A stretch of 64,000 nt of DNA from Nostocoides sp. Its GTDB lineage: Bacteria; Actinomycetota; Actinomycetes; Actinomycetales; Dermatophilaceae. The notes beneath the pieces are model-generated. The model did no database searches. It was not told the DNA's origin and saw nothing but the letters and a program-made list of their open reading frames with translations. Below, piece after piece: positions 38,098 to 46,028 of the stretch (the stretch's first letter is position 1; each line of letters begins with the position of its first letter). The stretch spans positions 186,001-250,000 of the forward strand of contig JADJEA010000029.1 of the NCBI GenBank assembly GCA_016702415.1. The letters are read 5' to 3'. The position numbers were made by a program, and so were the translations under genes.

Positions 38098-39837
38098 TCA
38101 GGCGGTTCCGGTGAGGGCGGCGAGCGAGGCGACGAGGTCGTTGGCGCCGGTCACCGGCACTCTGGTTCGGGCCAGGAGCAGTCCGACGATCCGCAGGGCG
38201 CGGATCGTGTCGGCAGCCAGGGGGTCGGTCGGGTCGCGCAGGAGCTTTTGCACCGTCTGGTTGTTGGCGTTGAACACCAGCGTCGGCAGGCGGCGACGCC
38301 CGCCCTCGGTCTGACCCGCGGGCCACCACAGCACCGGGCGCGACGACGGCTCGAAGTGGGCGATCTCGATGAGAACCGGATCGTCGACGAGAGCGGCGGC
38401 CGCCGCGTCGAGGAGTCGACCGCCGCGGTCGATATCGGCATACGGCTCGGGGTGGGCGAGTTGGGCGATATCGAGGCGGGTCATCTCGGTGAACCGCTGC
38501 GCGCCCTGCTCCTGGTTGACCACCTGGAGGAGGTCGACCTCGTGCGGTCCACCGGCGTTGACGACCAGCGACCCGGCGTGGATGGCGACGTCGCGGACGG
38601 CATCGAAGGCGTCGGCGTCCGCGACATACGCGATCGACTCCGCGTCGTGGGCCAGGAGGTCCTCGATGGTCTTTTCGCCCTGGGTCGTGGTGAAGGGGAG
38701 GGTCGAGCGGAGCAGGTCGCGGATGTCGACGCCGCGGACGGCGAGCGCGCGCAGCCCGGCGGCGTGGAGCCGGATGATGTCGGCGAAGACGTCCTGATGC
38801 AGGCCGTGGACCATGATCAGCTCGCCGAGGAGGCGGGTGCCCAGACGCTCGCGGACGAGTTGCAGGGAGGTCGTCTCCTGCAGCGACTCCCGGGAGGCGG
38901 TCAGCGGCAGGTCGCCGGCGTCGATGACGGCGCGGCAGAAGAACGCCCAGTCGGGGAGCAACTGATCGTCGGAGTCCGCGACAAGCATGCCGTTGGAGTA
39001 GATCCGGTCCCCGGTTCGGTGACCGGGCGCCGCCGTGTAGGGCAGGACGAAGCCGAGCCCCCGGACGTTGAGCAACGAGGAGTCCAGGGGGACGATCCCC
39101 ATCGCCTCGAAGCCGAGCCGCTCCGAGCACCACGCGAGTTGCTCCTCGACGCCCCGATCCCAGGGCGGGACGTTCATCGACAGGAGGTCGCCCGCCACCC
39201 GGACCGGGACGTCGAGGATCTCGGCGAAATCCGTCGTGAGGCGGCGCAGGGTGGCCTCGCTGCACCATTCGAGATCGCCGTGGCGAGGTTGGACGCGGAC
39301 CTCCGTGCCCGGCGAGTCGAGGGCCACCTCGGATCGGCCGATGGTGAAGGTCCCGTCGCCATGTCCCACCCAGAGGATGGTGTCGGCGTCGGGGGTTCGG
39401 GCGGAGCGGGAGCGAACCTCCACAGTGTCGGCGACGAGGAAACACGACAGGAGCCCGATGCCGAATTGCCCCAGGAATTTGCGCCGCGCCGCCGCGAAGT
39501 CGTCACGCTTGGAGGAACTGCCGATCGTCGCCAGGAGCGTGCGCATCTCCTCGCCAGTCAGGCCGATCCCGTTGTCCTTGACCACCATGGGTTCGTTGCG
39601 CACGGACGGAGTGATGTCGATGGAGCCGGTGTGGTGGGGTTCGAGGCGGCGCCGGGCCTCGATAGCGTCACGAGCGTTTTGGATGAGTTCGCGAAGGTAG
39701 ACCTGTTCGCTGCTGTAAAGGTGGTGGCTGAGGATGTCGACGATGCCACGAAGGTCGACCCGGAACTGCTCGCGCAAGGACTCTCCCGAAGGACGCACGG
39801 ATTCGCGGACACTGTATCCGGCTGGGCGCGAAGGCAC
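38098..39837 (-). CDS. Hsp90-family ATPase (HtpG-like, short form)
   Basis: A 579-residue Hsp90-family protein. The GHKL ATP site is complete: LIQNARDAIEAR, VKDNGIGLT and GQFGIGLLSCF. The middle domain has ASRESLQE. It is shorter than E. coli HtpG (624) and the C-terminal dimerisation region is poorly conserved, as in the actinobacterial Hsp90-like proteins. It starts at GTG 39837; GTG 39798 is an alternative. No classic client or co-chaperone is adjacent. Role could be chaperone-like or part of an accessory system. Confidence 0.88.
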   Translation of the reverse strand: MPSRPAGYSVRESVRPSGESLREQFRVDLRGIVDILSHHLYSSEQVYLRELIQNARDAIEARRRLEPHHTGSIDITPSVRNEPMVVKDNGIGLTGEEMRTLLATIGSSSKRDDFAAARRKFLGQFGIGLLSCFLVADTVEVRSRSARTPDADTILWVGHGDGTFTIGRSEVALDSPGTEVRVQPRHGDLEWCSEATLRRLTTDFAEILDVPVRVAGDLLSMNVPPWDRGVEEQLAWCSERLGFEAMGIVPLDSSLLNVRGLGFVLPYTAAPGHRTGDRIYSNGMLVADSDDQLLPDWAFFCRAVIDAGDLPLTASRESLQETTSLQLVRERLGTRLLGELIMVHGLHQDVFADIIRLHAAGLRALAVRGVDIRDLLRSTLPFTTTQGEKTIEDLLAHDAESIAYVADADAFDAVRDVAIHAGSLVVNAGGPHEVDLLQVVNQEQGAQRFTEMTRLDIAQLAHPEPYADIDRGGRLLDAAAAALVDDPVLIEIAHFEPSSRPVLWWPAGQTEGGRRRLPTLVFNANNQTVQKLLRDPTDPLAADTIRALRIVGLLLARTRVPVTGANDLVASLAALTGTA

Positions 39838-40254
39838 TCAATCCCGAGGGTCGCCATGTCGGGATGGGGGCGGGATGGGGCCCGGGAGGGCCCACGTATT
39901 CCTGGCGAGCATCGCCACTCTGCTACCTTTCCGTCCGTGGTTTGGTGGCGGAAGGTTGACGACCCGCATCAATCCGACGACCCGCTGTTGGCCGCCCTCC
40001 CGGCCTCCGAGCCGGACGGGGTGTCGGCCGATGGGCAGGGGCCGCTCGAGACCGACGCCGACCGGCTTGCGCCGAGGCTCGAGTCCGAAGCCCCCCAGGC
40101 GCCAGCCCGGCACGCGCACCCTCCCACCGAGACGGCCGCGGCGGTGACTCCGGCTCCAGCCGACGGCGATCCTCGGCCCCACGACCCCGGCCCACTCAGG
40201 GCCGATCACGAGCATCCGCTCACCTCTCCCTCACCCTTAGGAAGGTCCAGCTCG
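39838..40254. other. Intergenic region with an in-frame open stretch before roadblock-like gene
   Basis: From GTG 39937 to 40254 there is an open frame in phase with the next gene (starting VWWRKVDDPHQ and rich in Ala, Pro and acidic residues). It could be an N-terminal extension of that protein or non-coding. The strong Shine-Dalgarno at 40239-40245 argues that translation starts at 40255. I see no other structure. Confidence 0.45.
40239..40245 (+). promoter_or_regulatory. Shine-Dalgarno that fixes the start at 40255
   Basis: AGGAAGG with a 9-base gap to ATG 40255. It decides against the longer in-frame reading that would start at GTG 39937. Confidence 0.7.
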
Positions 40255-40620
40255 ATGGCTGACTACCAGGCCTCGCTCAACGAAGCCATGAAGATCGACG
40301 GCGCCCTCGGCGTCGCCCTCGTCGACTCCCAGAGCGGCATGGCCCTCGCCACCGCGGGCAACCCCGACGGCCTCGACCTCTCCGTTGCCGCCGCCGGCAA
40401 CTCCAATGTGGTCCAGGCGAAGCTGCGCACGATGCGCGACCTCGGTCTCGACCAGAAGCTCGAGGACATCCTGATCACCCTCGAGACGCAGTACCACATC
40501 ATCCGGACCTTCTCCCGCGAGGACGGCATCTTCCTCTACCTGGTCCTGGACAAGTCCAAGGCCAACCTCGCGATGGCCCGCTTCAAGCTCGCCGGGATCG
40601 AGCGCCAGCTGGTGATCTGA
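40255..40620 (+). CDS. Roadblock/LC7-like small protein
   Basis: A 121-residue protein with an alternating helix/strand pattern like roadblock/LC7 domains (VALVDSQSGMALATAG, then a long helix and FSREDGIFLYLVLDK). Such proteins regulate small GTPases or gliding and secretion systems, or are of unknown role in actinobacteria. No GTPase gene is adjacent. It is preceded by a good ribosome binding site and followed by the large palindromic repeat region. Confidence 0.7.
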   Translation: MADYQASLNEAMKIDGALGVALVDSQSGMALATAGNPDGLDLSVAAAGNSNVVQAKLRTMRDLGLDQKLEDILITLETQYHIIRTFSREDGIFLYLVLDKSKANLAMARFKLAGIERQLVI

Positions 40621-40696
40621 CCCGGGGCGCCCTCGGCGCTGGGCCTCCCCCGAACCTGGGCACGCCCCAATGGGGGGCGCTGACGCGGGGGCTCCG

Positions 40697-40768
40697 AACT
40701 TGAGCACGCCAAATCGACTTGAGCACGCCAGACATGGCGTGCTCAAGTCGATTTGGCGTGCTCAAGTT
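40697..40768. repeat. 72-bp nested palindromic element, copy 2 (perfect 34-GACA-34)
   Basis: Left arm 40697-40730, loop GACA 40731-40734, right arm 40735-40768; all 34 pairs match. Each arm contains two CTTGAGCACGCCA units, 19 bp apart. It matches the geometry of copy 1 (16174-16245). The perfect arms suggest recent formation or correction. Confidence 0.92.
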
Positions 40769-40828
40769 GTGTTGCCGTGGTCAGGTTGTGTTGGCGTGCT
40801 CACGTTCGTCTCGCGTGCTCAAGTTCCA
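40769..40828. repeat. Degenerate half-units flanking the palindrome
   Basis: At least three further copies of the right-arm unit (GTGGTCAGGTT, GTGCTCACGTT and GTGCTCAAGTT), at spacings close to 19-20 bp, follow the palindrome. They have drifted, which suggests the locus is an old array in which the palindrome is the best-preserved part. Confidence 0.7.
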
Positions 40829-40933
40829 CCCACCCAACGGGCTGGAGCTGGGCGGAGGGGGGCGGCACTTGAGTCGGGGCGAGTGGTACCTCAGGCGGAG
40901 GACGGGGGCGGCGCGGCATACGACCCTGGAGGC

Positions 40934-42058
40934 ATGAGAGGGGACTCACCACGACAGGCCGCGCCCACGACTCGGGTCGCCGTCCTCGCCGACGCGCACA
41001 CCGACTGGGCACCGGCCGTTGCGGCCGGCATCGCGGAGCGGCATACCGTGCTCGCGCTCACGGTTTCGAGCGGGATCTGGTTCCTCGGCAGCAACCCGCT
41101 GGGCTCCACACGGGCTGCCTCCGCCGGGGCGGCGATGGCCATGCTCGGGACGGCCGATGTCGTGCTCCCGCTCGATCCCAGCCCTCCGGTTCTCGGGCTC
41201 GCGCGAGTCAGCGGGCTCCCCTGCGGCCAGTCGCCCACTACCGCCGACCTCGCCGCGGACTGGTGGACCGTGCGCCTGGTCGCCGAGGACGCCGGGGTCA
41301 GCCTTCCGGCCGGCATCCGGGTCGGTCGGCACGCGGCTCGGGCGCTGGACTACCTCGGGCCCGTCACCATCCGTCCCGGCCGGCCGCGCGCACCCGGCCC
41401 GCGCCGACACATCACCGACGCCGCTGACCTGGCCCCCGCGCTCGAGCACGCCTTGTCGTATGCCGATCACGCCGTCGTCGAGGAAACCCCCGTCGGTGAG
41501 GTGGTCACTGTCGCGCTGGTGCGTCGGCCCGACGGCGCCGTCGCGGTCTCCACGGCCGCGCTCGTCGACGCCGTCGCCTCCATCGCCTCGACCATGCGTG
41601 CCCCCACGACGATCACACCCACGACGATCACACCCACCACGCCCGCGCCCACGACGGGGGCGTCGGCCAGCCTTACGGCACCCGCCCTCGCCACGACGAC
41701 AGCGACGACAACCTCGACAGCGCGCGACCCGTGGGGGCTCCAAAGCTGCGGCGGGCGGTCGGGGGCCCGCCCGCCGCACACGTCCGACTGCTGGCCCGAA
41801 TGCCGGCCCGCGGACCGGGCAACCCCCGCCGCGGACCGGGAACGCATCGACCGGGCAGCGCTCACCCTCATGACGGCCCTGGGCGCCCACGGACTCGTCA
41901 CGATGTCCTTCGTCGTCGACGACGGTCCACCGGTCCTCGTCGACCTCGACGTCCTGCCCGACCTCGGCCCGCGCTCCCCCGCGATACGCCTCCTGAGGTC
42001 AGAGGGAACCCGCTACGCCGACCTCCTCGACCTCCTCGTCTCCGGTGCCCGCCCGTGA
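40934..42058 (+). CDS. ATP-grasp-like protein, remote D-Ala-D-Ala ligase resemblance
   Basis: A 374-residue protein with weak ATP-grasp character: SGLPCGQSPTTADLAADWWT, VEETPVGEVVTVALV, and a C-terminal VLVDLDVLPDLGP. The metal-binding end is only partly conserved. A Thr/Pro-rich insert (from about residue 215 to 300, with TTITPTTITPTT) breaks the domain. The start is ATG 40934 after GGAGG. Its TGA overlaps the GTG start of the histidine kinase (GTGA), so the ATP-grasp protein, kinase and response regulator form one operon. Ligase activity is uncertain. Confidence 0.55.
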   Translation: MRGDSPRQAAPTTRVAVLADAHTDWAPAVAAGIAERHTVLALTVSSGIWFLGSNPLGSTRAASAGAAMAMLGTADVVLPLDPSPPVLGLARVSGLPCGQSPTTADLAADWWTVRLVAEDAGVSLPAGIRVGRHAARALDYLGPVTIRPGRPRAPGPRRHITDAADLAPALEHALSYADHAVVEETPVGEVVTVALVRRPDGAVAVSTAALVDAVASIASTMRAPTTITPTTITPTTPAPTTGASASLTAPALATTTATTTSTARDPWGLQSCGGRSGARPPHTSDCWPECRPADRATPAADRERIDRAALTLMTALGAHGLVTMSFVVDDGPPVLVDLDVLPDLGPRSPAIRLLRSEGTRYADLLDLLVSGARP

Positions 42059-43527
42059 CCTTTGGACCCGACGGGGCGGGCGGCGGCCATACTGTCGCCG
42101 TGACGCCCGACCCGACTGCACCGGCGCCAGGCGCCGGTCGCTCAGCGGGCCAGTCGCCCACGCCCGGCGAGCCGCCACCGGATGGCCCGACCCTAGCGAT
42201 GCCCGTGACGCCGCCGAGTCCACCGCCACCGACAGCACACGCCTTCCCGTCGCGTACCGCCCTCGAGAGCCTGCGGCTCCCCGAGTTCCTCGACACCTGG
42301 TGGCCGGAGATCGCCGCCGCGGGAGCAACGGTCATCCTGTCGATCTGGCAGATCCTCGCCGGCGGATCTGGCCTCACCGTGGTCTCCGCGGTCGCCGTCG
42401 CCGCGGCGGCCGCGACCTTCCGGCGCCGTCCCGGCCTCGGGGTCCTCCTCCTCTGGGGGGCCCTTTTCTGGGTGTATGCCGCGGGCACCTCCCTCCCGTG
42501 GACGGGCGTTCTCGTCTCGGCGCTCCTCTCGTTCGGGACGGCCCGATTCGGCAACCGGCTCGAGCGGGGGCTGGGTGTGTTGTCGATCCTCATCATCCCG
42601 GTCGCTGCGGTGCTGGGCCTCGAGCGGTGGCGGATCGGAGCCGCCATCGACATGTGGCGCACCGGGCAGAGCGTCCCGATCCCGTGGACCCGCATCGTCG
42701 GCGACCTCAGCCGGCCCATGCTCCTGTGGGCCTTCGTCCTGGTTCTCCCGTGGATTCTCGGCCGGGTGGCGTTGTCGGTCGCCAGGTCGCGAGAGCGTGA
42801 GGAGCATGCCCAACGCCAGCAGGCGCAGGCGGAGCGGGAGCGGGTATATGCCCAGGAGGTCGCCGAACTCCGCGCCGGCCAGGCCCAGCTCGCCCGGGAT
42901 GTCCACGATGTCGTCGGGCACTCCCTCGCCGTCATCCTCGCTCAGGCCGAGTCCGCGCAGTACCTCCAGGACGACGAGACCGACAAGATGCGTGAGACCC
43001 TCGCCAATGTCGCGACCTCGGCGCGCCGCTCCCTCCAGGATGTCCGCGCCGTCCTCTCCCCCTCGTCACCCGCTGGCAAGCCCCCCGCGACCGGCCTCGA
43101 CGCCCTCATCGACGGGGTCGCCACCGCCGGCAACGACGTGCGCCGGCGGATCGACGGCACCCCACGACCGCTGCCGCCCGATCTCGAGCAGGTCGCCTAC
43201 CGGGTGCTGCAGGAAATGCTGACCAATGCCCTCAAACACGGCCACCGCGGCGGGCCGGTCTGGGTCGACCAGGCGTGGCCGGCGGACTGGCGATCGGCAT
43301 ACCTCCGCCTGGAGGTGCGCAATCTCGTCGACGACACCCGCCCGGCGGGGACCGCGGAGGGGGCGCCGGGCGGGGGTTTGGGGATCGCGGGGATGAGATA
43401 CCGCCTCGAGACGGCGGGCGGGCAGCTGGCCGTGACCTCCGGCCACGAGGGGGGTGGCACAGTATTCACCGCGACCGCGTGGCTGCCGCTGCGCGCCGCC
43501 GAGGTGGACCTGGAGGGGACGCGATGA
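42055..43527 (+). CDS. Sensor histidine kinase (NarL/LiaS type)
   Basis: A 490-residue sensor kinase. A Pro-rich N-terminus is followed by about five hydrophobic segments (residues 95-245), a short coiled coil (REREEHAQRQQAQAERER), and a HisKA_3 dimerisation domain with RDVHDVVGHSLAV (His284). The ATPase domain has QEMLTNALKHG and GGGLGIAGMRYR. It is coupled to the ATP-grasp protein upstream and to a LuxR-type regulator 30 bp downstream. The signal is unknown; multiple membrane spans with no extracellular domain suggest membrane or envelope sensing. GTG 42100 is an alternative start. Confidence 0.9.
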   Translation: MTFGPDGAGGGHTVAVTPDPTAPAPGAGRSAGQSPTPGEPPPDGPTLAMPVTPPSPPPPTAHAFPSRTALESLRLPEFLDTWWPEIAAAGATVILSIWQILAGGSGLTVVSAVAVAAAAATFRRRPGLGVLLLWGALFWVYAAGTSLPWTGVLVSALLSFGTARFGNRLERGLGVLSILIIPVAAVLGLERWRIGAAIDMWRTGQSVPIPWTRIVGDLSRPMLLWAFVLVLPWILGRVALSVARSREREEHAQRQQAQAERERVYAQEVAELRAGQAQLARDVHDVVGHSLAVILAQAESAQYLQDDETDKMRETLANVATSARRSLQDVRAVLSPSSPAGKPPATGLDALIDGVATAGNDVRRRIDGTPRPLPPDLEQVAYRVLQEMLTNALKHGHRGGPVWVDQAWPADWRSAYLRLEVRNLVDDTRPAGTAEGAPGGGLGIAGMRYRLETAGGQLAVTSGHEGGGTVFTATAWLPLRAAEVDLEGTR

Positions 43528-43557
43528 CGGGGTTGGCACGATGAGGACGGCGGACCG

Positions 43558-44217
43558 ATGAGCGACATTGCGGTGCTCCTGGTCGACGACCAGGAACTCT
43601 TCCGCGCCGGAGTGGCCCGGATTCTCAACGCGCAGGACGGCATCACCGTGGTCGGTGAGGCCGCCGACGGAACCGAGGCGGTGGCCGCCGTCGACGCGCT
43701 GGCCCCCGACGTCGTCCTCATGGACATCCGGATGCCGGGGATGGACGGGGTCGAAGCGACCCGCCAGATCTTCGCCCCCGCGCGCGTGGCGTCCCGGGAC
43801 AAGCCGGTGCGCGTCGTCGTCCTGACGACCTTCAACCTCGACGACCGGGCCGCGACCGCGATCCGTCACGGGGCCAGCGGATTCCTGCTCAAGGACGCGA
43901 CGCCGCGGATGCTGGCCGAGGCCATCGCCACCGTCCACGCCGGCAATGCCGTTCTCGGACCGCGGGACCTGACCACCCTCCTCGACGGGGAGTTCCGGGC
44001 CAAGGCGGCGGTGCCCGCGGCATACGGCACCCTGACCGACAAGGAACGCGAGGTCCTGGGACTGGTCGCGCGCGGTCTCTCCAACGCCGAGATCGGCGCG
44101 ACGGTCTATGCGAGCGAGTCAACCGTCAAGACCCACGTGGGCGGCATCTTGCGCAAGCTCGCGCTGCGCGACCGGGTCCAGATCGTCGTCTTCGCCCACG
44201 AGCACGGGCTCGTCTGA
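43558..44217 (+). CDS. NarL/FixJ-family response regulator (LuxR-type HTH)
   Basis: A 219-residue response regulator: receiver domain with Asp56 in VVLMDIRMPG, Thr in VVLTTF and Lys in GFLLKDATP, then a LuxR helix-turn-helix (TDKEREVLGLVARGLSNAEI and ESTVKTHVGGILRKL). It is the cognate partner of the kinase directly upstream and probably controls envelope-related genes. It starts at ATG 43558. Confidence 0.95.
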   Translation: MSDIAVLLVDDQELFRAGVARILNAQDGITVVGEAADGTEAVAAVDALAPDVVLMDIRMPGMDGVEATRQIFAPARVASRDKPVRVVVLTTFNLDDRAATAIRHGASGFLLKDATPRMLAEAIATVHAGNAVLGPRDLTTLLDGEFRAKAAVPAAYGTLTDKEREVLGLVARGLSNAEIGATVYASESTVKTHVGGILRKLALRDRVQIVVFAHEHGLV

Positions 44218-44277
44218 TCCGCGGACCAGCCGCCGCTCGACCAGCCGCCGCTCGACCGCCCGGCACACCGGGTCGAA

Positions 44278-44466
44278 TCAGCCTCCGGCCTTGCGCCGGA
44301 ACATCTTCTGGTGCGCCTCCGAGCCGTGGGAGTGTTCCACCTTGCCGCCCTCGCCGCCGGCGCTGACGTTGACGCCGCCGCCGCCCGCCTTGCGGTCGAG
44401 CGCCTCACGGAACTTCCGCTTCGTCTCCTCGTCCGGCACCGCTCGTTTGGGCTTGTCCTTGCTCAT
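44278..44466 (-). CDS. DUF5302 family small protein
   Basis: A 62-residue basic protein with the DUF5302 pattern: ETKRKFREALDRK near the N-terminus, a glycine-rich middle and a KMFRRKAGG end. Found widely in actinobacteria; function unknown. It starts at ATG 44466 with AAAGGATGG upstream, and is convergent with the response regulator gene. Confidence 0.85.
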   Translation of the reverse strand: MSKDKPKRAVPDEETKRKFREALDRKAGGGGVNVSAGGEGGKVEHSHGSEAHQKMFRRKAGG

Positions 44467-44577
44467 GGCTCGCCATCCTTTCACCCGGGCGACCGGCAGC
44501 GTTCTCCCGGGATTCGGGCGCGGGGCGCGTGTCGCTCCCATGATTGCAGGCGCCAGTGCTCTACAACCAGGTGTTAA

Positions 44578-44606
44578 GACCCGGCCAGGTATGAGATGGC
44601 CGGGTC
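44578..44606. promoter_or_regulatory. 10-bp inverted repeat GACCCGGCCA with 9-base loop
   Basis: A perfect stem in the space between the DUF5302 gene and the small protein at 44654. It could be a terminator, an operator or a 5' leader hairpin of the plus-strand operon. Its loop contains GGTATGAGA, close to but not the common octamer. Confidence 0.35.
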
Positions 44607-44653
44607 AACAAGTCCCTTGCGGGGGCGCTCCCGGACCTGACATCGTCGGGCTC

Positions 44654-44881
44654 ATGGGAGCGCGCCCGGAAGGATTCACGTATGCCGTCACCGCCGCCGG
44701 CGAGGTCGTCATCAGCCATCGCGGGGTCACCGCCACCACCCTGCGCGGCCGCCGCGCGGCCGACTTCCTCGACGACGCCGAGTCGGGCGATGAGCAGGAA
44801 CTCATGGCCCGGCTGACCGGGAACTACCGGCGCGGCAACGAACGCACCGCGCGCAATCACCCACGCAACCGCGGACGGTGA
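44654..44881 (+). CDS. Conserved actinobacterial small protein, unknown function
   Basis: A 75-residue protein with a beta-rich start (FTYAVTAAGEVVISHRG), a TTLRGRRAADFLDD segment and an ending ELMARLTGNYRRGNER that I recognise as a recurrent actinobacterial pattern without a known function. Its stop overlaps a GTG that could start the next gene (GTGA). Confidence 0.7.
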   Translation: MGARPEGFTYAVTAAGEVVISHRGVTATTLRGRRAADFLDDAESGDEQELMARLTGNYRRGNERTARNHPRNRGR

Positions 44882-44916
44882 CGCGGGCGCGGCATACCGA
44901 CTGCACAATGGCGCCC

Positions 44917-45882
44917 ATGCCCGCGCGCCTCATCCACACGGCCCAGGCGCTCGTCGACGAGGTCGTCGAGGTCCCGACCCTGCCGCGACGCGGCGGGAAT
45001 GTCATGGCGGGGGCACACCGGATGTATGCCGGGGGCGCCGTCAACATCCTCGTCGCCGCCGCGCGGTCGGGTGCCACCTGTGTCCACGCGGGTGCCCACG
45101 GCACCGGTCCCAATGGCGATCTGATCCGGTCCACCCTGACGCGCGAGGGCATCGCCTGGTCGAGTCCGCCGCTGCCCGATCTGGACACCGGGGTGTGCTT
45201 CGTCATGGTCGAGCCCACCGGCGAGCGTACCTTCGTCACCACGCAGGGCGCCGAGCGGCGGATCACCCCCGAGAGCCTGGACGACGCACGTCCCGTGGCC
45301 GGCGATCTCGTCTGTATCAGCGGGTTTTCCCTCGTGGGGCGCACCCGCGACCCGCTCCTCGCCTGGCTCGCGACCCTTGACGGCGCGGCGGTCGTCGTCC
45401 TCGACCCCGGCGCGACCTTCGCCGACGTGGAGGGGCCGATCGCCGAACAGGTCTTGGCCCGGGTCGACGTCTGGACGAGCAATGCGGAGGAGGCCGAGGC
45501 GTTGGTGGGCCCGGCCTCGATGGGTGCCGCGGCGACGGCCATCGCGGCGCGGCTGCGCCCGGGCGGGGTCGCCATCGTCCGGGACGGGCCGGCCGGATGC
45601 GCGGTCCACGAGCCGGACGGGGAGAACGGCGTCGAGGGCGGCCCGGGGCGGACGGTGACCGTCCCCGGATTCCCGCAACGGGCGGTCGACACCAATGGCG
45701 CCGGCGACACCCACACCGGGGTGCTTCTCGCCTGCCGGGCGGCCGGTGCCGCGTGGGCCGACGCGGCGCGTCGAGCCAATGCGGCCGGCGCGATCAAGGT
45801 AACCCGCCGCGGCCCCGCCACTGCCCCGACCGCGGCGGAGATCGACGCCTTCCTCGCCGCCCACGACGGTCCGCGTGGCTGA
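44917..45882 (+). CDS. PfkB family carbohydrate kinase
   Basis: A 321-residue ribokinase-type sugar kinase. The N-terminal LPRRGGNVMAGAHRMYAGGAVNI binds sugar, and the catalytic Asp264 lies in DTNGAGDTHTG. I use ATG 44917, where the conserved part begins; ATG 44908, or GTG 44878 coupled to the preceding stop, are alternatives. The sugar cannot be assigned. Confidence 0.9.
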   Translation: MPARLIHTAQALVDEVVEVPTLPRRGGNVMAGAHRMYAGGAVNILVAAARSGATCVHAGAHGTGPNGDLIRSTLTREGIAWSSPPLPDLDTGVCFVMVEPTGERTFVTTQGAERRITPESLDDARPVAGDLVCISGFSLVGRTRDPLLAWLATLDGAAVVVLDPGATFADVEGPIAEQVLARVDVWTSNAEEAEALVGPASMGAAATAIAARLRPGGVAIVRDGPAGCAVHEPDGENGVEGGPGRTVTVPGFPQRAVDTNGAGDTHTGVLLACRAAGAAWADAARRANAAGAIKVTRRGPATAPTAAEIDAFLAAHDGPRG

Positions 45883-46028
45883 GTGAGCGGAACCGTCCAA
45901 GGCCGGACCGTGACGCCGCGCCCCGGTGCTCGCCCAGATGCCTCACGCAATGCCGTCACGGGTATGCCGCGTGGGCCGCGTCCGCCGCGGGCGGGCGAGT
46001 CGGCATACCGGCGAGTAACCTGACGGAC
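45883..46028. other. Intergenic with an inverted pair of the octamer
   Basis: This 146-bp space holds GGTATGCCG (45960-45968) and CGGCATACC (45999-46007), an inverted pair 30 bp apart that could form a stem. Nothing else is recognised. Confidence 0.5.

Larger units (their letters stand above)
40621..40933. other. Repeat-filled intergenic region
   Basis: A 313-bp space dominated by the 72-bp palindrome (40697-40768) and degenerate half-units on both sides. These are AACCTGGGCACGCC near 40651, and then GCCGTGGTCAGGTT, GGCGTGCTCACGTT and GCGTGCTCAAGTT to about 40828. The last 100 bp should contain the promoter of the ATP-grasp operon. No gene is supported. Confidence 0.7.

Noticed and set aside
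35150..39445. A 1,431-codon open frame on the minus strand
   Set aside because: It lies antisense to glgP and out of frame with the Hsp90-like gene, has the low-complexity composition of high-GC shadow frames, and no domain is recognisable.
39937..40254. An N-terminal extension of the roadblock-like protein
   Set aside because: The frame is open, but a strong Shine-Dalgarno places the start at 40255 and the extension is low-complexity. Kept only as a note.
44878..44916. GTG 44878 as the start of the PfkB kinase
   Set aside because: It would add a short non-conserved tail. Translational coupling makes it possible, but the conserved domain begins at 44917.
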